A stretch of 64,000 nt of DNA, taken from positions 27,460 through 91,459 of the forward strand of contig JNVV01000056.1 of assembly GCA_000733355.1 (NCBI GenBank), read 5' to 3'. Position numbers and translations under genes: made by a program. This DNA is from Falciphora oryzae (Eukaryota > Ascomycota > Sordariomycetes > Magnaporthales > Magnaporthaceae). The number at the start of each line of letters is the position of its first letter. The first letter of the stretch is position 1. A model generated the notes under the pieces. That model saw only the letters and a program-made list of their open reading frames with translations. It did no database searches and had not been told where the DNA came from. Below, in pieces: positions 41,790-55,100 of the stretch.

Positions 41790-42523
41790 TAATTATCTTT
41801 CTCTCTCCGTTTTTTGGCGTTTTGTTTTGCGCTCTTTCTTTGGCTCGGGGCTTATAGGGACGGGAGTTATCATGGTTGACTAGGCGGAAACAAGATACCA
41901 TAAAGCAAATTTCATTGTAACCCAAAACAGACATGTGAACTTGCTGAAGCAGACGATCAGGCAACTGGCAGTGGCTCTCGAGCAGATGGAAAAATGCATC
42001 TCATGGTTTTGAATAATCCTTCAGTTTTGCCAGCTCGAAGCAGTCCATGACCAACTCCGTGCGGTACTGTTTGTTTGTAGCTACCGAGGCGGCGTCAATA
42101 AGCCCGTACAGAAAAGCAACGTGTGTACAACAAGCTGAACAAAGCCATCGGGAACATTTGGTCATGCAGTAGTGGAATCGCTGCCATCCAGTTTTGACGC
42201 CTGTTTTTCTCCATGGGCCCAAGTCTTTCAAAAGAAAAGAAGAAAAAAAAAAAAGATCCCCCATCCCAACCAAGCAGAGGTGTACAAATAAACACGATAA
42301 AGAAGTAAGAAAACCTATGGACTAAAAGAATCATAGTAGAAACAGTAGTAATCGATACCAGCAGGACCGAAGACCAAAAAGAGTCTGCATGTTCTAGATC
42401 ATGCTGTCTTGTTTTGTGTGAGGGCTGGAGGGCTGCCATGAAGAAGCGAACATAGAAGAAGAAACCAGGCCTCCCGGCAGGCTTCCCAGCTTGTTGGACA
42501 GGGGAAAGAATAAAATATGAACC

Positions 42524-42559
<36 letters not shown>

Positions 42560-42613
42560 TGAGGGGGTAATATGTAACACCAAACGCCGGCCGGACAAAA
42601 ATGACAAGCTCGG
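41790..42613. other. Intergenic region between convergent genes, with a poly-A run
   Basis: 3' flanks of OPI10 and YND1. It contains a 33-nt A run at 42525-42557 (T on the YND1 coding strand), just beyond the YND1 stop. No supported gene. Confidence 0.55.
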
Positions 42614-44888
42614 TCAGGTCGCGTGTCGTGTCTCCTGAAGTGGCGACATCAGGGGGCTTTTTAGCCTCGTGGGGCTGCCAGCACGGCTCCGGCGGCCGGC
42701 GTTGGACATCTGGAGGGTGGGGACCAGTCGTTCGCGGCTCTCGGTCCTAACCACAAGGCCGCTCCGGTCAATAGCCGATCCGGCCCTGAATTCGTCGTAC
42801 ATGTCCACGTTGAGCTTGGGTGTCGCGAGCCCGGACGAGCGGCCGTTGCCCGAGACGGATATAACCTGGCGGCGGATCCCGGATGAAGAAGATCCCTCGC
42901 TGCTGCTGCTATCTGACCCTTCGCTCCCGTCCGAGTCGACGTCGCCGAGCGCGAACTGTTCCGCATCGCCGTCCTCGAGTAGGCGCTCGTAGTTGGTCGT
43001 CCCCGGTCGCCCGAAGAGCTTGTTGCGAAGACCAGACAGCCCGCGGCCGCCCTTGCGGGGGCTTCCCGGCCTCCGCGACCGCCGAGTGAAGCCGTTGATC
43101 TTGGAGAAGAGTCGTAACCTCCGGTCCTTCTTCCTGAAGATGTAGCCGAGCACCACGAGAATCAAGATGAACACTAGGAAGCCCGAGGTCGACTTGGACC
43201 GAGCCTTTTCGAGAATGTCATCCGCAGCGTCGCCCCAGTCGTCGTCGTCATCGCCATCCTGCTGCGAGATCGGGCTCCAGGTGGAGCCAGCATGGTTAAA
43301 GTCGTCGGGAATACCTTGCACGTTGCTTCCGAAGCCCACGGGCAGGGCTTTCGCGGAGGTCTCGGCAGGCGGGACCTGTCCAGCGGCGTAGAGCACCATC
43401 TTTCCTAGGGTCCAGCTGACCTCGACACCGTCGATCGTGTCGACAGCCTTGAACGGATCCAAAAAGCCCTTGTCCTTGGCGTTCTCCAATGCGCCCTTGG
43501 ATACGTTGTGCGCGTGGGGGGTCTTGTCCAGACCAAGCCGCGGGATGCCGATACCTTCGTGCAGCACGTTGAGTAGCCAAGAGGCCTTGAAGCATGCCTC
43601 CTGGGCGTTCTTTGCTTTGTGCTTCCCGCGCGTGTCCAGCCTCGCCTCGATATCGTCCCAGTCTTGAGTGCAGAAATCGCGAACCCTCTGCTGATACGTC
43701 GCAAAGTCGTAGGCCTTGTCACCCTTTCCAAAGACACCGTGGGTTGTGTGCCAATACTCCGAGACGCCGACAAAGTGGTTCACGTCGAAATCGATCGCGG
43801 GTACGTGTTGGCCGTTGAGCAGGCACGGGTGGTCGACGCAGGGCGCGTCCTTGTTCAGCAACGGCCTCGTCTTGACCTCGCACTCGTTAAACAGGCCGGT
43901 ACCGATTAGGGTGCGGTTGCGGCTGGCTGAACCTTGGACGACCTCGCCATGCATCGTTGTCCTCAGACCCTTTGGCATGCACGGGTCCGGGATCTCGGAG
44001 CTTCCTGCACTTGTGCCCTCAATGAGGCTCTTCACGTATCTCTCCCTAGCCTGGTTTACACCGAAACCGAGCCATGTGGTGGTAAACACCTTGTGCTCGG
44101 CCGGTTTGCCGTCCAGGGTGCGCAACCGAAGGAGCTTCAGGTCGTCTGCGTGCTTCTCGGCTTCGGTGGAGTTGGGGGCGAAGGCGATCTGCGCCGAAGC
44201 GCCGCCCATGTCGAGGAATCCGTACGTGTGGTGGCCCTTTCCATGCTGGTGGTTCTCGGGTAGGTCGAAGCCGCCCAGCAGGTAATTTGACGCGACCCAG
44301 CCGTAAAGCCCTTCGGTCTCGCCCTTGATAACCTGGATGTGGAGGTCGCAGTCTGGGAGGGAAAACTGCGTGTGTGTTTGGAGGTATGAGCAGATCTCGC
44401 CGAGCAGAGCCTCCTGCTGCATCTGGGGCAGGAGTCGCATGCCGGCAGTAGCCATCAGGAAGATGGGCGTGTCGCCCTGCTTGTCTTCGGGGACGTGCTT
44501 CACGGCATGGGCGACGAGGTCTTCGAGGTGATCGGGGCCGACATCAGTGGGGTTGCTGCCAAAGGTCGACACACCAGGGCGCGTCTTCTTGGTCCATTTG
44601 TCCTTGGTCTCCAGCTGCGGCAGACGCTGCAGCTCGTGCGCCGAGGCATGTTTTCGTGCCTTTCTCGGGTCCTTCCACCTGTAGATGTGCAACCGCGTCC
44701 CGGAGGAACCCGCGTCAAGAATTACTCCGTACCGCCCTGCGATCAAGCAACAAGACCACGTTAGCACACTGCAGGCGCAGAGGCCCAAGCATTGGGTTGC
44801 CGACGGGGCAGCCGTCGCGCCGAGGCCATTGGGGAGAGTGAGGGCAGGCGATAAGGGGCGAGGCCCAGAGCGTACATTTTTTGCCCAT
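42614..44888 (-). CDS. YND1: Golgi apyrase YND1 (GDA1/CD39 family)
   Basis: Exons 44888-44876 and 44736-42614 join to 711 residues. The first coding exon is only 13 nt (MGKK plus one base) and joins in phase to WRYGVILDAGSSGTR, the usual start of YND1-type apyrases. All apyrase conserved regions are visible: DAGSSGTR (residues 12-19), TAGMRLL, GETEGLYGWVASNYL and FLDMGGASAQIAF. A C-terminal membrane segment, FLVFILILVVLGYIF (about 518-535), is followed by a basic cytosolic tail with a Ser-rich stretch. The enzyme hydrolyses nucleoside di- and triphosphates in the Golgi lumen, supporting glycosylation by removing product nucleotides. The 139-bp intron has GTACGC, TGCTAACG and CGCAG. Starting instead within the intron would break the conserved N-terminus. 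Confidence 0.93.
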
Positions 44889-46441
44889 TGGGACGGTTGT
44901 GGTCCTCGAGGGACTCTATTAATCGACGACAAGACAATTTGCCAATGTGGATGGGGGGGAGCAAGAGAGAGAAAGAATAATTAGGGGCTGTTGGCGTCGG
45001 TTGGTGGACGGGTAGGGATCGACATGGGAGACTCGTAACAAAGATAGCAATTGCTTGCGTAGGAGAAGGAGGATGACGGGAGAAGAGGAACGGCCAAGGT
45101 TTGGCTCGCCCACAGCTGCGGTGCGATGGCGCGATGCAGCCTTCTCGGCAAGCGAGCGCAGGCTTGTTGGTGCGAGATAAGGGATGGACGTCACGGTGCT
45201 CCCTGCCTCCTGCGAAATGGGATGAAAGTGTGGGCCCGTGGTGTCCGGTTTGGTCAAGCTTGCATGGAGCCACAAAGCATATGCCAGATAAAAAAGAGGG
45301 GTAGGGAGGGCAATACGAGGAAAGAGCAGAAGATGGGACGCAGATTGATTACGAGCGAGAGACAGAAGCACACAAACAAAGCGCAGACCAAAGGCAGCGA
45401 AAACGGGAACCGAGCGAGGGTGAGAAGTGGAAGCAGAAGCGCGCCGACAGGGCTGTGGATAAAGCGAGATAAGCCCCAGGCAATGGGCGATGGGGAGTGA
45501 GACGAAGAGGGAAGGAGGAGCAAAGGAGAGGAGAAAAAAAAAATAAACAGAAGATTTGGTTGGTCTCCCTGCTGGGCCTGGCCGACATTAGCTTCAATTG
45601 CCTGCTTGCGTCTGCAAGCACCGCAGCGGGGCACCAGTTGAAATTGCGCAGAACGAACCCACTCTCCCCGAATGGCCGACCGAAGGTGGTGCGCTGGGAA
45701 ATTCTTTTTTTGGCATCCCTATCCATCAGCATGAGTCCGTGGTGGGAGATCGCCACATGGTTTGCGCAATTGGCCAGATAGGCCGATACAGGCCAGCCCC
45801 TACGAGCCGACACTTATGCATAAGTACCTCTTTATCCACCGGGCGGTGGCGCCGTTGGCGCGGTTGCATCTGAGACAGCAGCCATCAGGAGCACAGTAGG
45901 CGTGGGCTGGAGTGCACGTACTCGGACATGTCTTTTGGGAGGGTGTCAGACCGTGCGCGCGTCCCGGGCCGCCAGCATTCGCACTGACTGGCCGATATCT
46001 TCAATCAACTAGCGGGTTTCCCGAATGCAGGCACAGCCGCATGAAACAACCCCTATCGTGTCCGATGCACTTGACCCTATTCGGGCGCTGCTGTGGGATG
46101 CTGATCAACGTGAGGGGGATATGTCTATTCGGGACGACGTCCTCTGTTTTCTCCAGTTGCTCGTCCCCTGTGGCAGAATTGATTCGTGTTTGCTTTGTGC
46201 AGAGGAATCACAGGCATGGATCCTGCCTGCATCACACATCAGGAGTTGAGCGTGAATACGAGCTTTTTTTTTTTCCTTGCTGCATGAATGCGCCTCGGCC
46301 GGTGCCGGAAGCTGAAATTCTATAGAAGCCGTGGCCACTCCCAGCCGCTGTCGAGGCCACGCAGCCCACGCAGCCCACGCAGTCTGCCTGAGCTGACACC
46401 TTTCCCCGCTGCAGCCAACGAAACGCCACCGGACTTCAAAG
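44889..46441. other. Intergenic region, no supported gene
   Basis: About 1.55 kb between YND1 and the SDR gene in tandem orientation. It includes purine-rich stretches (45480-45545) and should contain the YND1 promoter. The open frames are short and lack domains. Confidence 0.5.
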
Positions 46442-47823
46442 TCATGTCGACTTCCGGTGCATCACGCCAGCAGCAGCCTGTTGCATGTCCAAGAACGGGT
46501 GGTCAGCAAAATCATCCGAAATCCGAAATTCCAAAATCCCCCCCACAGGACGCAACAGCTTCCTTCCTTGGGCTCCTGTGCGTTCCTCGCTGGGATCATC
46601 ATACCTGATGGCTGGGGAAGATCAGCGTGTCGGCAACGACCACGTTCTCCCGCCGGCCCGCGACGAAAACGACCACCTCGGCGATGTCGTCGGGCGTGAG
46701 CGGGTCGCAACCACTGGTTCGGGTAAGAATTAGCAATTAGGTTAGGTTCCTGTCAGCCCCAAGCTAAAAGAAAATTCTTGTTTGCCTCCCCCTTCCGAAA
46801 CGGACAAGGCGCCGATGGAGTGGCCGTGATGCGACTTGTGAAACGGCAGGCAAGGGGTCGTGACTTACGCGTAAACCGCATCGGCCTTGGCTTTGTCTCC
46901 GTAGAAGCGGACGACCGAGAACTCCTGAGGAGCATCCACGTGTGTCAGCTGCTTTTCCTTGAAAACTACAAGACAACCTAGACAGTGTCAACAAGCACAA
47001 AAAGCAAAACCCACCGTCTCGACCTGCCCCGGGTCGACCTCCATGACCCGGATGCGCGTGGCGATCAGCTCCTTGCGCAGGCTGTCGGTGAAGCTGCGCA
47101 CCGCGGCCTTGGTGGCGCAGTAGATGGACCCGCCGGCGTAGGGCTCGCGGCCCGCGATGCTGCCGATGTTGATGATGTCGCCCTTCCCGCCCTCGGGCCG
47201 CTTCTTGAACACGGGCAGCACCGCCTGCGTCAGGTTGATCAGGCCCGTGACGTTGGTCGCGAACATGACGTTGATGTCGTCCTCGGCGATGGCCGGGGCC
47301 TGCGCCACGCCCTTGACCAGACCGCTGCGTTTGCTGTTGTTATCTGGGCATTCATTCACCTCGGGAAGGGAATCAGTGTGGGGGGAACTATTTACGCATT
47401 GTTGACCAGCACGTTAATCTCCCTGAACTCCTCGGGCAGCGCCTGCACGAACCCCCGGACCTCGCCGGGGTTGCCGACGTCGAGCCGGAACGGCAGCACC
47501 TTGACGCCCGGCCCGACCTCGGCCGCGATCTGGGCGGCCACCTCCTTCAGGGTGTCGATCCGCCGCGCCGTCAGCACCAGCTTTAGGTCCTTGGGGCTGG
47601 TGCGCGCAAACTCGAACGCACAGCTGCGCCCGATGCCCGACGACGCCCCCGTGATGACGATGGTCTTGCCCTCGAGCCGCTTCGCCATGGCGCTGCTCGA
47701 CATTCTAAAGGGTGCTGCTGCTGCTAGTGCCGAGGTTGATATGATCTGCGGGAGGCGTGGGGGTCTCTGTGAGAGGACGGTGCGGAGGGTTGCGACGGCT
47801 GTTTTCGCTGCTGGGAGTAGCAT
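46442..47823 (-). CDS. Short-chain dehydrogenase/reductase, YMR226C type
   Basis: Five exons, 47823-47396, 47333-47015, 46924-46869, 46713-46605 and 46477-46442, join to 315 residues. The NADP-binding TGASSGIG lies at 58-65, the NNA motif at the end of exon 1, and the catalytic Ser201-Tyr214-Lys218 set in NIGSIAGREPYAGGSIYCATK. The close relatives oxidise 3-hydroxy acids and L-allo-threonine. The last 36-nt exon restores the AGVMHRKS end I expect for this family; without it the frame would stop one codon after the fourth exon. The N-terminal 40 residues are rich in Ala, Arg and Ser without acids, like a mitochondrial presequence; an internal ATG (residue 41, MSSSAMAKRLEGK) would give the cytosolic-length protein, so dual targeting is possible (inference). 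Confidence 0.92.
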
Positions 47824-48332
47824 GTGAGACCTTTTGGGGGATATTTATCAAGGCCGAAAATCGGCTTTATTTCTCATGCGTCAAGATGGAGATTTCACAT
47901 TATAACATCGACACGGGCTCCATGTGTCAGTCATCCGGTTATCATTTCGGTACCCTCCGATTCTGTCATAACCTTCGGCTCTTCCGCCATGCGTGCGACC
48001 CCGCAAAACGTGGGAATCCGAGGGGCGATAAGCAAGCGCAGCGCGGGATGCCATCTTGGTGCCCCGCCGCCGGGCGGAAGCCCGTTTCTGCTAGCATTTT
48101 ATCAATAAACCCGAGATACAAGCGCAAGTTGCAGTGGACGCTCCGCTGTCTGGCCTATGTTGGATATAGTAGAAATGCTGACAACATGTAGTGTACAACG
48201 AGGCTTCGCTTATTCCAGAAAACCATTTCTCCCAGACGCCGTCGCTCATGCAATCCAACATCTATCCAGGTAGCGTAACTCCAAACAAAAAACGGTATCT
48301 CCAAACATCAAGCCGACGACAATCACGCGCCG
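47824..48332. other. Intergenic region, no supported gene
   Basis: About 0.5 kb between the SDR gene start and the MFS gene end. Nothing but short unsupported frames. Confidence 0.5.
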
Positions 48333-50421
48333 TCACACCTCCGCCGACGACGCAGCCGCCGATGCCCGCTTGGCCTCAGCTGTAGACTCGCCGCTCTCCC
48401 CACCAGGAGACGGCGCCGCCTCGCCCACGCCCCTCTGCAACCGCAAGCGCCTTCTCCTCTCCAGCTCGTCCTCGGCGTGCCTCTTCCTCGCCTCGAGAAG
48501 CGAGACCCGCCCGCGCCGGTACGTGCACAGCGCCGCGACCACCGCCAGCGCGCCCACCGCGGCCGCGAGGACCATGTCGCGCCGGAAGGCGTCCGCGTAC
48601 GCCCGGCGGACGAGCGCCATGATGTGCCGCACGTCGTCCTCGCTGCTGGTACCGCCGCCGCCGCCGCCAATAGTGATGCCTGCCGGCCCGCGCGTCTCGA
48701 CGGCGGCCAGCTGCTCCGGGGCGAGCACGTCGTCCAGCTGCCGCTGCACCTCTCCCGCCAGTATGACCGAGGACGCCGCAATACCGAGGCTGCCGCCGAA
48801 GACGCGGATCTGCGCCGTGATTCCTTGTGCTGGGGCTGTTTGGGAGTTTCCATCATGATTAGCTCTGAGTTTGAAACGTGACAGAAAAAAGGGGTTTCTC
48901 ATACCGTGTTCGCGGACCGGCGCCTCAACAATGCCTATCATGGTGGAACAACTAGCCGAGATGCCAAAGCCGAGCCCGATAAATACCAGGAACCCAAGGG
49001 CCTTCGGATCCAGTTCCTGCGAATCCGAGATCGTAGTCTCGAGCGCGGTGCCCAGCACCATGAGGCAACTCCCCGCCACGAGTGTCTCGCAGATGCGGTT
49101 CTTGTCGCGGCTGATGGCGCCGCCTGCGAAGCTACCAGCAGCGACGCCGGCCAGCATGGGCAGCAGCAGCACGCCCGCCATGAGGCTCTCGCGCCCGTTG
49201 ACGACCTGCAGGCGCAGCGGCAGCGCGAAGAGGGTGACAAAGAAGGCGAAGCCTACGAGCGCCGTGTTGAGCAGCGTCGCCGAGTAGACGTGGTTGCGCA
49301 CGAGCGCGAGCGGGAACGCCGCCATGAGGCGGTCCGCGCCGCCCCGCGACTCGGCGAGCCACTCCCACGCGAACAGGAGCGCCCAGCACGTGCCGCCCAC
49401 GGCGAGGGGGGCGATGAAGCCCGCATCCTGCCAGCCGTGCGAGCTCCTGGCCACGTTCTGGAACGCAAACGTCACGAGGACCGCCGCGGCCAGAAGAAGG
49501 ACCGAGCCCGCATAATCCACATCCTTCCATGATCGTTTCTCGACGCTCGGGAGATGGTGCTCTTTCGGCCAGCTAAGGTAGAAGACGGCTAGGGAGACGA
49601 TGCCGATCGGTCCGCTGTGAATCAGGTGGTCCAAAGATCAGTCTGGGCATGGCACAACGTGGGGGAGGCGGATTCAGGGGTAAGCCCTGCTCATTACGTA
49701 CTTGATCCAGAAAACCCATCTCCACGACGCGTACTGCGTAAGAATACCACCCAGCACGGGCCCCAACACGCCGGCGACGGCAACAACGAGACCTGCGAGC
49801 GCGGCGATATACTGCTTCATGTGGTTCGGGGCCAGCTCGGGCCAGATGATCATGGAGAGCGAGTAGAGCCCAGAGCCGCCCACGCCCTGCAGTGCGCGGC
49901 AGACGAGAAGTTGCTCCAGGCTCTGGGCGCAGCCGCAGCCGATGGAGAGGGCGAGAAAGATGACGAAAGCAGCCAGGAAGGCGTCGCGACGGCCAGCTAC
50001 ATCTGCGACACGAGCGAACAGGACGGCGCAGCCGAGGTAGGCGAGCGTGTACGACAGTACTACCCAGTTGATCCGATCCAGCGACTTGAACTCCTGGCCG
50101 ATGGTAAGCAGGCTGGTGGCGATGATTGAGGTGTCCAGCATGGCCATCAAGAGACCCAGGGAGATTCTGTCAAGAAGATGAACATGACTGCCTGTCAGCG
50201 GAAACGATATCTCAGGGGTCAGGTACCGTGACAACGTTCCAGATCCACTGAGGACTTCCAGATTCGGCAATAGACGCCAAGTAAACTTGTAAACGTCACA
50301 CTTACCCGACACTGAGGAGCCAGAATCGTACCGGCGGCAGATCCGAGTCGATCAAGGCGGCATCAGCACGGTTGATGAGTTCTGTAGAACCGGCAACGGG
50401 TGGCTCTGTGGACGTTGCCAT
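48333..50421 (-). CDS. Major facilitator superfamily transporter, DHA2-like
   Basis: Exons 50421-50306, 50166-49702, 49614-48905 and 48823-48333 join to 593 residues. After a soluble N-terminus, the first helix holds LLMAMLDTSIIATSL (the DHA2 'LDxTIVNVALP'-type signature in altered form), followed by loop motif RVADVAGRRDAFL (motif A-like GxxxDRxGRR) and the antiporter-type GVVAVAGVLGPVLGGIL pattern (here VVAVAGVLGPVLGGILT). Further hydrophobic segments suggest 14 helices. The C-terminus is a charged, Arg/Glu-rich tail. The family exports drugs or metabolites by proton antiport; the substrate is unknown and no biosynthetic genes adjoin. All three introns (81-139 bp) are placed by frame and consensus sites. 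Confidence 0.88.
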
Positions 50422-51403
50422 GTCGGTGGCGCCGGGGAAGTGTTCGGCGTCGTGGCACCGGAGCGGGAAGCTGCGTTGAGAATGGTCACACGGCGGTTTT
50501 GGAGCCGCGGAGAGGGAGCGATGATGGTGGGTTTGTGGTGTGGCGCTGTTGAACTAACAACACCATCATCGAAGTATCATAGAGTGAACGGCGAGATATA
50601 TACGGAGGGCGACGTTTGTTTGCTGAGCGGCGTGGGTGATAATGCAAACTTCTGAACGGCCCATGATTGCGCCGATGTCACGGAAGGGGGAGGAAGCTCA
50701 GGGGGCGGTGAAAGCAATGCAGACGGGGCCATCGAGACGGTTCTGGATGACGGTTCCCACGCGGAAGAGGAAACGGGAACGAGTGCGAGACTCGACGGGG
50801 CCGATATGGATATGATATGCTGCAGCGCGGGGGAATAGGCAGCGTATACGTTCATGGTGGTTCGTGGCCCGGCTCTACAGGAGACTTCGCTTGCGCCAGC
50901 CGAGTCCGTAAAGCAGGATGGAATGCCGAAGGGCGAACGCGGACAAACAGCCTCTCCGGCGGATGGGTGGAGCGAAACATAGCTATCCATGGCACGAGAT
51001 GATATCGGCATCTCCTGACTGAGCAAAGATGCCCGCACGCAGGGGCCTCGAGGGGAGGGCGGCTAAGCGCTTCTGCCCTAGCCGGATCACATGGCAGCCA
51101 GACAAACGGGTAGGCTCCTCGTGGCATCAAGTCGCATGGACACGGCTAGCCGGGATGGGGTCATGTCCGCGGCGAAGGAGGACATGGATGGACTGGTGGC
51201 CAACGTGGCTTGCCTTGCCCTCTCAGTGGCAAGAAAGGGCTTCGCATTCGACCCGGAACCCTGGCTTTGTGGCGTATGCGAAAGCGAGGTTTGGCTCCAT
51301 TCTGGCTGCTTCTCGGCCGTTAGCTGACCCCCTGGTCCGGCCGTAAACAGCCTAGCGGGCATGCACGAGATGCGGTGATGGTTGATCGGCTAGACTCCAT
51401 GCT

Positions 51404-51455
<52 letters not shown>

Positions 51456-54400
51456 NNNNNNNNNNNNNNNNNNNNNNNNNNNNNNNNNNNNNNNNNNNNN
51501 NNNNNNNNNNNNNNNNNNNNNNNNNNNNNNNNNNNNNNNNNNNNNNNNNNNNNNNNNNNNNNNNNNNNNNNNNNNNNNNNNNNNNNNNNNNNNNNNNNNN
51601 NNNNAGAGAGAGAATGGGAGGCGACTCGGCCGAACGAACCGAGGGCGGCGTGCCCTAGCAACCAAAGGGGAAGCCCAGCTGCGTCAATCAATCGACGCCC
51701 TTGGATTCGCGCTCCCACTGGACGGGCAGTCTCCGAACGTGCATGAGTTCAAGCCATAAAATGCATGTACGGGACTCCGAACTATTAGTGTTCGGTGCTG
51801 GCCGTGGCTTGAGGCAGGCCGTCATGAAAGAAGTCAAATCTTGGATGCAAATCATTGATGTCCGGGATGGGAGTCTGGGGTTTCGGCCGCAAGCATTGCA
51901 ATGCCAAATTATCTCAGCAGCACGGACCCACTGCTGGCACAGAGGCGGCGGGAAGATGTATGTGGCCCTCTTAGCCCTCTTTCCAACCCGATCTATCTGC
52001 CAACAAGCAGCAAGCCCAGCCCGCTCTCGGCCGTTACTTTCTCATCCACTCTCCCACCGACTCCGGGGTTTGCCAAGCCCGAACTCTCTCGAGGACGGAT
52101 CTGCCTCAGATGCCCAAGCCAGCCAACACCCGAACATTACGTCCGTATCTGTGTGTGGCACCGTCTCCATCCAACACACGACAGAGATCCAGGGGGACAC
52201 AGGTCCACGAATGGAGATCTGCGCGTAATACCAAACACATTCAAGATCCAACACGTACCCGCCACCATGCCGCCCTGAGAATGCTTCCAGGGTGGCTGGC
52301 TCTTTGCTGCCGACACATGGAAAGGGCAGACGGCAGCATCAAGTTGCCGATCGACCGATCCACCCTCATCTCTGCCACAAAGGTTTAGGGGCTGCCAGAC
52401 GAGCGCGAGGTCAGCATCCTCCGCACAAAGGAATCAGCATCCACGGTTGCCGCCTCACCACAACATGATGATGCCTGCCATCTGGGGCACAGCACATTTG
52501 TTGCACGCCCCCAGGTTTGCCTGCCGTGCTCCGCGGCTCATTCTCGATATCTCCTTCCGTCTTCCTTCTCATCGCTAGGAGCGATCCCCGACGGCCGGGC
52601 CCCCGCGACCGAATCTGGTTCCGTTCCGGCCCCTGCCGGACCCGACGGTCCCTCTGTCAGACCCGTGTCTCCTGGGGTTACCACGTGGGGTATGCACGTA
52701 TGCCCCCAAGCTGACCATTCATGTTTGCGCCGCGTCAACCGACACGCCCGCCTCCACGTTGCTGACATTTGTCAGAAGGATTGCTGGGTGCCTCGGCTAT
52801 CCAGGCGCGGCGGTTCTTTGTGTCACGTCGGACAGAGGAGGAAGGTGGTAATCGCGACGCGATGGAAAGCGAGAGGTGGTGAAGTAGCCCCCAAGTGGAT
52901 GGTTACTTCAGAGTCCGAGCGGTAAGGCTGGCCGCTATGCGAGTGCTGCAGTGCAGGCCCGGCAAAGAGACAACACAAAAAGTGGTCAGGCTCTCGGGCA
53001 GCACACCCCCTTCATTGCCGAGTGAGCCAATGGCGGCGGCACAAACCCGGACGCCTCAAGCGCCTGCCCAGCCGACAAGCGCCCCGTGGCTTCTCCCGGG
53101 GCTGATGCGCATCGGCGGCCGCCCCAGCCACATCCTCCCGCCGCCCTCGACGCCAGCCGGGGGTTCCCCAGCTTTACCAACTCCCATGTCCGGAGCGTTT
53201 GGCGTTGGCTCCCGCAGAGATTTTGATCAGACAAGCGCAATCGTTGGGGGCCAGAAAAACGGCAAGGCCAGATAGTCGCGCGCTCTCTCTATTTCGGCGT
53301 GCAGATGCCACGGCGTCTAAATCTGGGGGAACACAGACATAGTATTTGGCTCTTTTACTTGCGCGGCCTGCCCGATGTCCTGCCAGCATCAGCCCCGCCC
53401 TCCAAAATGGAATCCAACCACTTTTTCTTGCCCACCAGCCCGTCATGACCGTTGGTCTTGCAAAGATATGCGCTGGACAACATGATGCTGGAAGCGCCCG
53501 CGTCGATCATTGCACAACGTCTGACAGGGCTCGGATATCCATTTCTGCGGCATCCCAAAAAAAAACCTTCTCTGACTGCACTCTCTCTATGTCTTACCTC
53601 AGCTTGCAGCGCAGGACACACGTTGTGACCCCTGACACCCCTCCCTCCTTTACCAACATCGCGTCAATACCCCTTTTTTTTCACCCCTGCATCCTGACAT
53701 GCGGCTGGTCAAACCCTGCACTTTTCGAACCTCAGCGTTCGAATATTGCAGCTCTCGACCTCGAGAAACTGCGCAAAATCGACCAGCCCGCCGATCCCTT
53801 CTAGTCGACTTCCATACAGTACGCTAGAAGGCTTTCACCTGCAGCAACCCATCCTTCGGCTGCAGACTACCATACATCCATGTGCTTCTCCAAGCGCCCT
53901 GCTCCAGCCCTAGCCGGACCATCCGCATTCGCCATCGCGCTTGCACCCTTCGTGTCCGGCATCCCCCCGCCTGAGGCTGAAATGAAACGAAACATAATGA
54001 CCGAACATGTCGGCTGCCTCTCTCACAAAAACACAAAAAATGGGATTTGTCTATTCTAGGAGCGAGAAACTCGCTTGCGCCATCTATTCCCAAATCTACC
54101 GGCCTCCTCTCAACCCGGTGAGCGTCTCCCTCCCCACACCCAGCTACTTCTCGATAAATGCTGTATCTGACTGGTTGGGTAACGTAGCCGTCCGAGGTCC
54201 GACATCATGTTTCCTTTCCACAGTGCGGGCCGGTGCCTCGCGAGCGAAAGGCTGGCAGGCGGCGAAGCTCGATGCGTTGCATGCTGCCGACATCCCACCG
54301 GGTCTTCCCTAGACGGATGTCATCATCATCTTGCCGCCGTGGCCCGCTTCGCCCCCTTGCTCTTGTTCCTTCCCGTCGTCCGGTCTTTTTGGGGTTGCCG

Positions 54401-55100
54401 AGCTGCAACATCACCGTATCGCGGCTAGGCTCGTGGCACCCCGGCCTGGCCCCCAATATTCCCGGGGCCGCGTATGGCCTGTTATCGGGCCGCCGGTGAA
54501 GGAACCCCTTGGGGATCTTGGGGGACCTTGGCGCCCAAAGAACCGTTTGATGTGGAAGCGTCCGGCCCATTCCTGGGTACGGGAGCTGGATATCTCTTGC
54601 ATGAGAGGGGGTGGACTTGGACTGCCTTGGGTCCTCAGCCTCGGCACGTCTTCATGTCAGCCGCCGCATCTGGCATACACGTCCCAAAACAGTCTGTTTC
54701 CTTTTTATTTTGATTTCAGGTGCAACCGCAAGGCGGCTGTGCTTGTTGCATACGCTCGATGCGGTAGCATAGCCGCTGATGGTGTGGACCCATCTGTCAA
54801 CCCGCGGCTTGAGGCTCAACGCTTTCTGCATGATGGCTTGCTTGGTGGCACTCAGCTACAGCCTTGGATCTGCTCTGTTCGGCTCACTCGAGAGGATTCA
54901 ATATAAAGAGGTCTTCGTCTGGGCGTAAGATATCGACGTCGATGTGAATTCTCTAATCATCCGCTCACAAGCAGCCTCGAGAACCAGCACCTTGGACAAA
55001 CAACTGCACCTTCGACTTCCACCTGAACGACCTCGACGCCCTCTTTGCTTGACAGATATCTGCCTGCAGGTATTGAAACCCAACCCCAGTTTCGCCGATC
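50422..55100. other. Gene-poor region with a microsatellite and assembly gap
   Basis: About 4.7 kb upstream of the MFS gene. I find no gene with domain or splice support. The (GA)n tract and N gap are listed separately. The last 200 bp or so should include the leader of the 55101 gene. Confidence 0.5.
51407..51613. repeat. (GA)n microsatellite containing a 149-nt N gap
   Basis: A pure GA tract runs from 51407 to 51455, is followed by N from 51456 to 51604, and resumes as AGAGAGAGA to 51613. The gap is flanked by the same repeat, so the assembly failed inside one long tract and its true length is unknown. Confidence 0.95.

Noticed and set aside
50577..51038. 153-codon minus-strand frame upstream of the MFS gene
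   Set aside because: Ser/Pro-rich composition, no domain, no splice context and no homologue that I recognise.
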